Position numbers and translations under genes: made by a program. Positions 59,390 through 64,000 of a DNA stretch of 64,000 bases are shown one piece after another. Numbering within the stretch: position 1 is the stretch's first letter; each line of letters begins with the position of its first letter. Below the pieces are notes generated by a model. That model saw only the letters and a list, made by a program, of their open reading frames with translations. It had not been told where the DNA came from and did no database searches. Origin of the DNA: Eucommia ulmoides (taxonomy: Eukaryota; Streptophyta; Magnoliopsida; Garryales; Eucommiaceae); NCBI GenBank assembly GCA_016647705.1, contig CM028334.1:7163546-7227545 (forward strand), written 5' to 3'.

Positions 59390-62300
59390 GTGTTTGGTAA
59401 CAATTTTTTTAGTATTTTTTTTTTGTTAGCATCTTTTTTGCACTTAAAAAGTACTTTTGAAGCTTAAAAAAAACACACAAAAAAAAAAAGAAAAAAACTT
59501 GATTTTACCGGCTTTTTTCTTAAAAAAAAAAAGATAAAAATTTACTTTTGAGGATATCTATACTCAAAAATCTCTCTTCGTATATGAAATTCTTTTGGAT
59601 AAAAAGAAATCATATGGGAATAAGAGCGAAAAATTCTACACTATGAAACATACTTTTTATATCAAACATACTCTTTACTTTCTATTTTTGTTTTCAAGTA
59701 AAAGTATTTTTTGGTTTCAAATTAACTTTATTAGTATTATAAAGCATTACCAAACAGTGCCTAATCAGTTGGTCCGATTTAGAATAAAAATTTCCCTTTC
59801 ATATTGCATTTTTCAAAACCAGATTTTTTTGTGAACATTCATTTTAGATATTTAATGTCTACTATATCAGAGATTCAAGAAGATAATGAGGGCAACCCAG
59901 GGCGCTCTTATCGTTGCTTCAACTATTCAGATAGTTCTTGGTTTCAGTGGTCTCTGGCGTAATGTTACGAGGTTTGTTCAAAATTTGAGATTTTCATTAA
60001 GATTTATTTTTTTCCATGTGCTTTAGAAAATTCAGAATGTTGAGTTTGGACTTGTTTTATTCCTGCCCGCAAATGGTTCATATCTTGATTCTCATCAAAT
60101 ATGAATCTTTGATTATATTAGACACTATTTGGTGACACCTTTTTTAACAAAAATGTTTTTTTTTTTGAAATGAAGTTTTCGTAAAGATACAATTGAAAAT
60201 TAAAAAGAAATAAATATGAGTAACTATTTCATTTTTGTGAAAGAGATATATAAACCTAATGGGCCTAACTCACTCGTAAAAGACGCCTTGTGAGTGGAGA
60301 ACTGCCCTAGGCTTTATATGTAGTTGAAGATCAGGTAACACAAGTGATGTGGGATTCACCACGCCCCTCATGCGCAGGGTAGATTTTGCCAAACTGCTGC
60401 GAACGGATATTGGAGGACCCAACATCAATGTTGAATTCAACGGTAACTAATAACCAAATAAACAAGAAAAATCGTCCCTAATTTCTAATGTTAGTCTTGT
60501 TTTCTTCGAAAGATGTAAGTTTGTAGGAACAAATGTTATGTCTACTTTTTTTTTTTCTTTCGAAAAAAGGTAGTAAAAAAATCTTATCAAAATGTGCTTA
60601 GTTTATCTGAATTCAACTGTTAAAGAGCATCCTATTTTTGTGAGGTCTCTTGTTTATTGTAATACAGTTGGGTGTTTTTACAAATAGATAGTGGATGCAA
60701 TGAAGATATATATGTGTGTGTGTGTGTGTATGCTCGTTTTGCTACTTCCAAACGAAAGACTAGAAAAACCATGCCACTATAACAATTTTACCTGATTCCC
60801 CATTCTTAGGTTTCTGAGTCCGCTTTCAGCTGTTCCTTTGGTTGCTCTCACTGGTTTTGGGCTCTATGAGTTTGGTTTTCCCGGGGTAAGCCTATATCTA
60901 TTTTTATATATAGGTTGCGTTTGGTAGCACATAATTGAAGCCCCTCGAATTAGAATTAAAATTGATCGCATTTAGTTTTTTACATGGGTTCATTTCCAAC
61001 TACAATTCAAATTCTAAGGCTCCAATTTTCCTGCAACCAAACATAGCCTTTTCTTTGCATGCATGAATGCTATATGTGAAGTGTGAACTCTTGCATTTCT
61101 TTGGCAGGTCGCCAAATGCGTTGAAATTGGACTGCCACAGCTTATTATTCTAATCATCTTCTCACAAGTAATTTTGTTTTTGTTTGTAACGTCACAAATA
61201 TTTGTATATATATTGAAGCTATAGTTAATATTAAACTGTTGAACCTAAATGATAAATGGCAGTATTTGGCTCATCTGATACGTCCGGGAAAACATATATT
61301 CGATCGATTTGCTGTTATTTTCTCGGTTGTGATTGTTTGGATTTATGCACACTTACTCACTGTGGGTGGTGCCTACAATGGTAAGCCGCCGAAGACACAA
61401 ACAAGCTGTCGTACTGATCGTGCTGGACTTATTGGTGCAGCGCCATGGTATGTAATGTTTCCTCAGTTTATCACAGTAGTTTCTCATCGTACCATTTCTA
61501 TTACACCGCGAATGTAGGCACTATTTGGTAACACTCTTGTTATAATATTTAAATCAAAAAGGACATTTTTCTAGAAAAATAGAAATTGAAAATAAAATGT
61601 CTATTAACCGTGAAAATAATTTGCCTCATCTTGACTAAATGACCAACGGAGATAATCCGTAATTTTTTCTTGTGGTGTTTAAATTCATGATAAAAAATTA
61701 TATATATTTTCTTTCGTCTCAACCCCACTTTCAAAGATTCATATTAAGCGAAATCCATGGGTCAAGCTTGTTAGATACCCACATCGAATTTGTGAGACTT
61801 TTCAAATTAGTCTATATATGTTGAATTCCACGTCGCTTGTTACCTCATATTGAGTTACTATATATAAACTTAAGGGTAATCCTCTTATAAGTGATCTGGG
61901 ATTCAACACCCACCCTCACATGCAACCCGGCCTTACATGTGATGCGACCAAACAAATAGAGGAGAAAAGACAAACATTCAAACAATTGGGGATAAACAAA
62001 CAAGACTTTCCAAACCTAACTTTGATACCATGTTAGGAGGTTCCAACCTAAAACCATGTGGTGTCAAATAGAGTAATTCCTTCCATAAATAGACTATTTT
62101 GTGATGCGTCACAGATTCGATATGGGATTCTAAAGCCCGCCCTCACATGCAACCTTACCTTGCACATAATGCAATCAAACAAATAGCAGAGAAAAGACAA
62201 ATATTCAAACAATCTAGGGCAAACAAACGAGGCTTCTCAAATCTAGCCCTGATACCATTTTAGGAGATTCCAACTTAAAGACTTATGGTGTCAAGTGGAG

Positions 62301-63864
62301 TAAGACTACTTTGGGAAGTCTCACATATTGGATGTGAGATTTTAACACCCACCCTCACATGTAAGCTCGCTTTACAGGTAATGCAATTAAACGAACAGAA
62401 GAGACAAACATTCAAACAATTAAGAACAAACAAACGAGGCTTCCCAAACTTAGCCCTAATACCATGTGAGGAGGTTCCAACTTAAAAGCATATGTTGTCA
62501 AGTGGAGTAACTCCTTTCATATATCTATTTTGGGAAGTCCCACAGATTCGATGTGGGATTCAACAATATATGAAATGGGTTACTCCACTTGATGGTATAT
62601 GATTTTAGATTAGGTTGAAACCTCCTGTCACGTTATTAGAATTGGGTTTGGAAAGTCTTGTTTGTTTGTCTCTAATTATTTGTCTCCTGTATTATCTCTT
62701 CTCATGTTTGACAGGTTGCATCACGTGCAAATTAGGGTTGCACAATATGTTTTTACACAAAAAAAAAAAAAAAAAGGAAACATTTTTTTTTTGGTAATTT
62801 TCATGTGGAACCCATTTCGTTTTGGGGTTTCTTTGACTTATTATTTGGGTGTGTTTTGCTCGTGTAGAAGTAATGTAACGTTTGTTGTACTTTTTGAATT
62901 TTCAGGATAAGAGTTCCTTATCCATTTCAATGGGGAGCGCCTTCTTTTGATGCCGGTGAAGCCTTTGCAATGATGATGGCTGCATTTGTTGCTCTTGTAG
63001 AGGTTTGTCATCTCTCCGGTCTTTGAATGAAACGCAAGCGGATCACCCCATAATTTTTATTTTTTATTTTTGGTTTAACATTATATTTGTTTATATCGTT
63101 TCCTATATTATTAATTGCCCTATATCTTTGCTTTACAATACTTTTTTTAAGAAAAAAAAATTCTATTTTTTGAAGGTTGCATTTGGATTGATGGATTTGA
63201 AATGAATGGATTTATAATTGAAAATTATAACTTGAATTTTAGAATTTATATTAGAGAAAAATAATAATAATTAAAAGCATACATTTATGAGCCAATTTTG
63301 GGGGATGGATTTTTTTTTTGTGTGTGTGAAATTGATGGTGTTTTTGATCCCAGGAAAGAAAAAAAAACTGGGGACAAATTCTATTATGTTCCCAGAAATT
63401 TGTTCTAAAAAAATGGGAACAAAAACAAGGAAACATCACCTTTAAACAAACCCCATCGAATTTTCTATCCTTATTGATATCATCTCTAACGAATTGATGA
63501 ACATAATAGTTTCTTGCATCTTCATTCATCTGAAACCAAGTTTAATATTAAAATTTGTTAGAATTGTGTCGGTTTTTACAGTTACTACCTGAAACTAACT
63601 TCCTCTTTTACACATTCTAACTGTATGAATAGTCTACCGGTGGCTATATTGCGGTTTCCAGATATGCAAGTGCCACTTACTTGCCGCCTTCTATTCTCAG
63701 CCGTGGCATCGGTTGGCAGGTAAAGCAGAGTAACACACACACATATATATTTGTATTTCCTTTTCAGGACACTCATTTTTGTGAGAAATATATTTATGTT
63801 CTCAGGGAATTGGGATTTTGCTGTCTGGCTTGTTTGGAACTGGCAATGGATCTTCTGTATCTAT
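57897..63864 (+). CDS. NAT6: Nucleobase-ascorbate transporter (NAT family), partial at right edge
   Basis: The coding exons are 57897-58002, 58928-59025, 59111-59284, 59871-59971, 60810-60885, 61108-61167, 61263-61447, 62906-63002, 63633-63719 and 63806-63864. All have GT-AG borders and agreeing phases, giving 347 codons of a family near 530. The start MAGGGAAPKADEP and the stretch DQLPGVSYCITSPPPW match plant NAT6-type proteins; NAT7 or another close paralogue is possible. The TM1 QH motif (FQHYLVMLGTT) is present, as are PQMGGG, RATQGALIVAS, FGLYEFGFPGVAKC, IWIYAHLLTVGGAYN-type and PFQWGAPSFDAGEAFAMMM segments. The diagnostic NxGxxxxT motif lies beyond the edge. The family moves uracil, xanthine or related bases across membranes by ion symport. 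No lesion is seen. Large introns are filled with small TEs. Confidence 0.93.
58300..58487 (-). mobile_element. tRNA-derived SINE, inverted, in NAT intron 1
   Basis: On the minus strand CACGGGTTCGAATTGTGGAA contains a pol III box B. It is followed by GGTAAGG..GC(T)TACAATAG, TGGTC(T)GACCCTTCTC and CTCGCGCATGGCGAGAG, the layout of the Au-type plant SINE family. The family name is from memory. Confidence 0.75.
58494..58548 (-). mobile_element. Truncated SINE 3' end, inverted
   Basis: AAGGGCAGCCAAGTGCTATGCGCAGGGTTTGG and GAGAAGGGTCGGATCA match the 3' portion of the neighbouring SINEs. The tRNA part is missing. Confidence 0.65.
58570..58756 (+). mobile_element. tRNA-derived SINE, forward, in NAT intron 1
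   Basis: A box A-like GGGTATAATAGTAAGGTT and box B AAAGGTTCAAATCTTGG are followed by GGGGTAAGGTTGCTTACAT and a 3' end GTGTATTAGGCTGCCCTTTA. It opposes the inverted SINEs, so the intron RNA could fold back here. Confidence 0.75.
59337..59385. repeat. (TA)n microsatellite in NAT intron 3
   Basis: About 24 uninterrupted TA units directly abut a MITE. Confidence 0.9.
59386..59761. mobile_element. MITE in NAT intron 3
   Basis: The left end GGCAGTGTTTGGTAAC is matched by the right end's complement, GGCACTGTTTGGTAAT. Flanks TAT and TAA fit a TA-rich 3-bp target. Confidence 0.75.
60246..60442. mobile_element. TRIM fragment in NAT intron 4
   Basis: AACCTAATGGGCCTAACTCAC through GATCAGGTAACACAAGTGATG matches the LTR of the TRIM at 21490. 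Internal-type sequence (TTTTGCCAAACTGC..CGGATATTGGA) follows, ending at TTGAATTCAAC. No second LTR is present. Confidence 0.7.
60913..61048. mobile_element. MITE in NAT intron 5
   Basis: GGTTGCGTTTGGTAGCAC at the left pairs with TGCAACCAAACATAGCC at the right. AATT-rich paired interior, 136 bp. Confidence 0.65.
61908..62565 (-). mobile_element. Tandem TRIM array in NAT intron 7
   Basis: LTR-like units of about 100 bp start at 62031, 62258 and 62465 with T(G/T)T(T/G)AGGAG(G/A)TTCCAACTTAAA or a close variant. They end at GTGGGATTCAACA-like text. Between them, internal segments of about 105-125 bp end in CC(C)TGATACCA, the complement of an initiator-Met primer site. One internal segment precedes the first complete LTR. 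The order is therefore internal-LTR-internal-LTR-internal-LTR, an array made by repeated LTR recombination. Confidence 0.78.
62578..62760 (+). mobile_element. Inverted TRIM copy facing the array
   Basis: TTACTCCACTTGATGGTATA, then GGTTGAAACCTCCT, then TTGGAAAGTCTTGTTTGTTTG and GGTTGCATCACGTGCAA, is the reverse complement of LTR plus internal sequence of the array. It lacks the second LTR. Confidence 0.75.
63178..63470. mobile_element. Possible MITE in NAT intron 8
   Basis: TTGCATTTGGATTGATGGA at the left and TTTAAACAAACCCCATCGAA at the right are weakly inverted. The inner TTATGTTCCCAGAAATTTGTTC resembles text in the element at 47894-49116. Limits are approximate. Confidence 0.4.
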
Positions 63865-63882
63865 GTAAGATATGTTTCCTGA

Positions 63883-63997
63883 TGTAGCGTTTGATTTCAT
63901 GGAATTGGGGCATAGGAATTGAAATTGAAAAAATCTAAAAATTTACACGGTGTTCTTTCCAATTCCACCTTTCAATTTTGTGCTACCAAACACTACC
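63883..63997. mobile_element. MITE in NAT intron 10
   Basis: TGTAGCGTTTGATTTCATGG pairs with the right end's complement, GGTAGTGTTTGGTAGCAC. GGAATTGG..CCAATTCC pairs inside. 115 bp, at the window edge. Confidence 0.6.
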
Positions 63998-64000
63998 TTA

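Overview
The window is AT-rich nuclear DNA from a flowering plant, most likely a eudicot. The evidence is GT-AG introns, a nucleobase-ascorbate transporter gene of plant type, plant tRNA-derived SINEs, plant Mutator-like and Ty3 chromovirus elements, and TRIM elements with initiator-Met primer sites. I cannot name the species. Only one probably functional protein gene is visible: a NAT transporter entering at 57.6 kb and running off the right edge after ten coding exons. Almost everything else is transposable-element DNA, much of it nested.

Left part (1-19.3 kb): a TRIM fragment, then a PIF/Harbinger-like non-autonomous element (267-3524, TSD TAA) split by a 2.4 kb solo LTR (286-2685, TSD GCATA). 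Next is a giant Mutator-like element (MULE-1, 3570-19245, 15.7 kb) with a perfect 10-bp TSD (TATTTTCCTC). Its arms are 3.1 and 5.3 kb long and consist of terminal GC-rich hairpins followed by about 190-bp AT-rich tandem repeats. Between the arms lie a plant-mobile-domain (PMD) gene (+), two small related orphan genes A and B (-), and a MURA-type transposase gene (-). All but orphan A carry nonsense or frameshift lesions, mostly C-to-T/G-to-A.

Middle (19.3-45.4 kb): a spacer holding small inverted-repeat elements, a broken exon of mitochondrial ribosomal protein uL29m/MRPL47, and a complete small TRIM (21490-21905). Then comes a second, older and rearranged MULE of the same family (MULE-2, about 22240-45413), with order transposase(+), PMD(+), orphan A(-), orphan B(-). 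It has been invaded by a Tat/Ogre-like solo LTR (23398-25062, TSD ATTAT), a 9.5 kb Tekay/Del-type Ty3 chromovirus on the minus strand (31149-40637) and a PIF-like MITE (43971-44544). The two MULE copies have different gene orders, and MULE-1 keeps an inverted stub of the transposase tail beside PMD. This suggests an ancestor in which the inverted arms included the transposase.

Right part (45.4-64 kb): gene-poor AT-rich DNA with MITEs, short tandem duplications, a 797-bp solo LTR (50560-51356, TSD GAATA) and an array of repeats built on GTGAATATTCAC. The NAT gene follows. Its introns hold SINEs in both orientations, MITEs, a TRIM fragment and a tandem TRIM array facing an inverted copy.

The most novel content is the MULE family: its orphan A/B protein pair, its coupling to PMD, and terminal hairpins whose stems differ between copies by paired (compensatory) changes. 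Several repeat boundaries in the AT-rich stretches are approximate.
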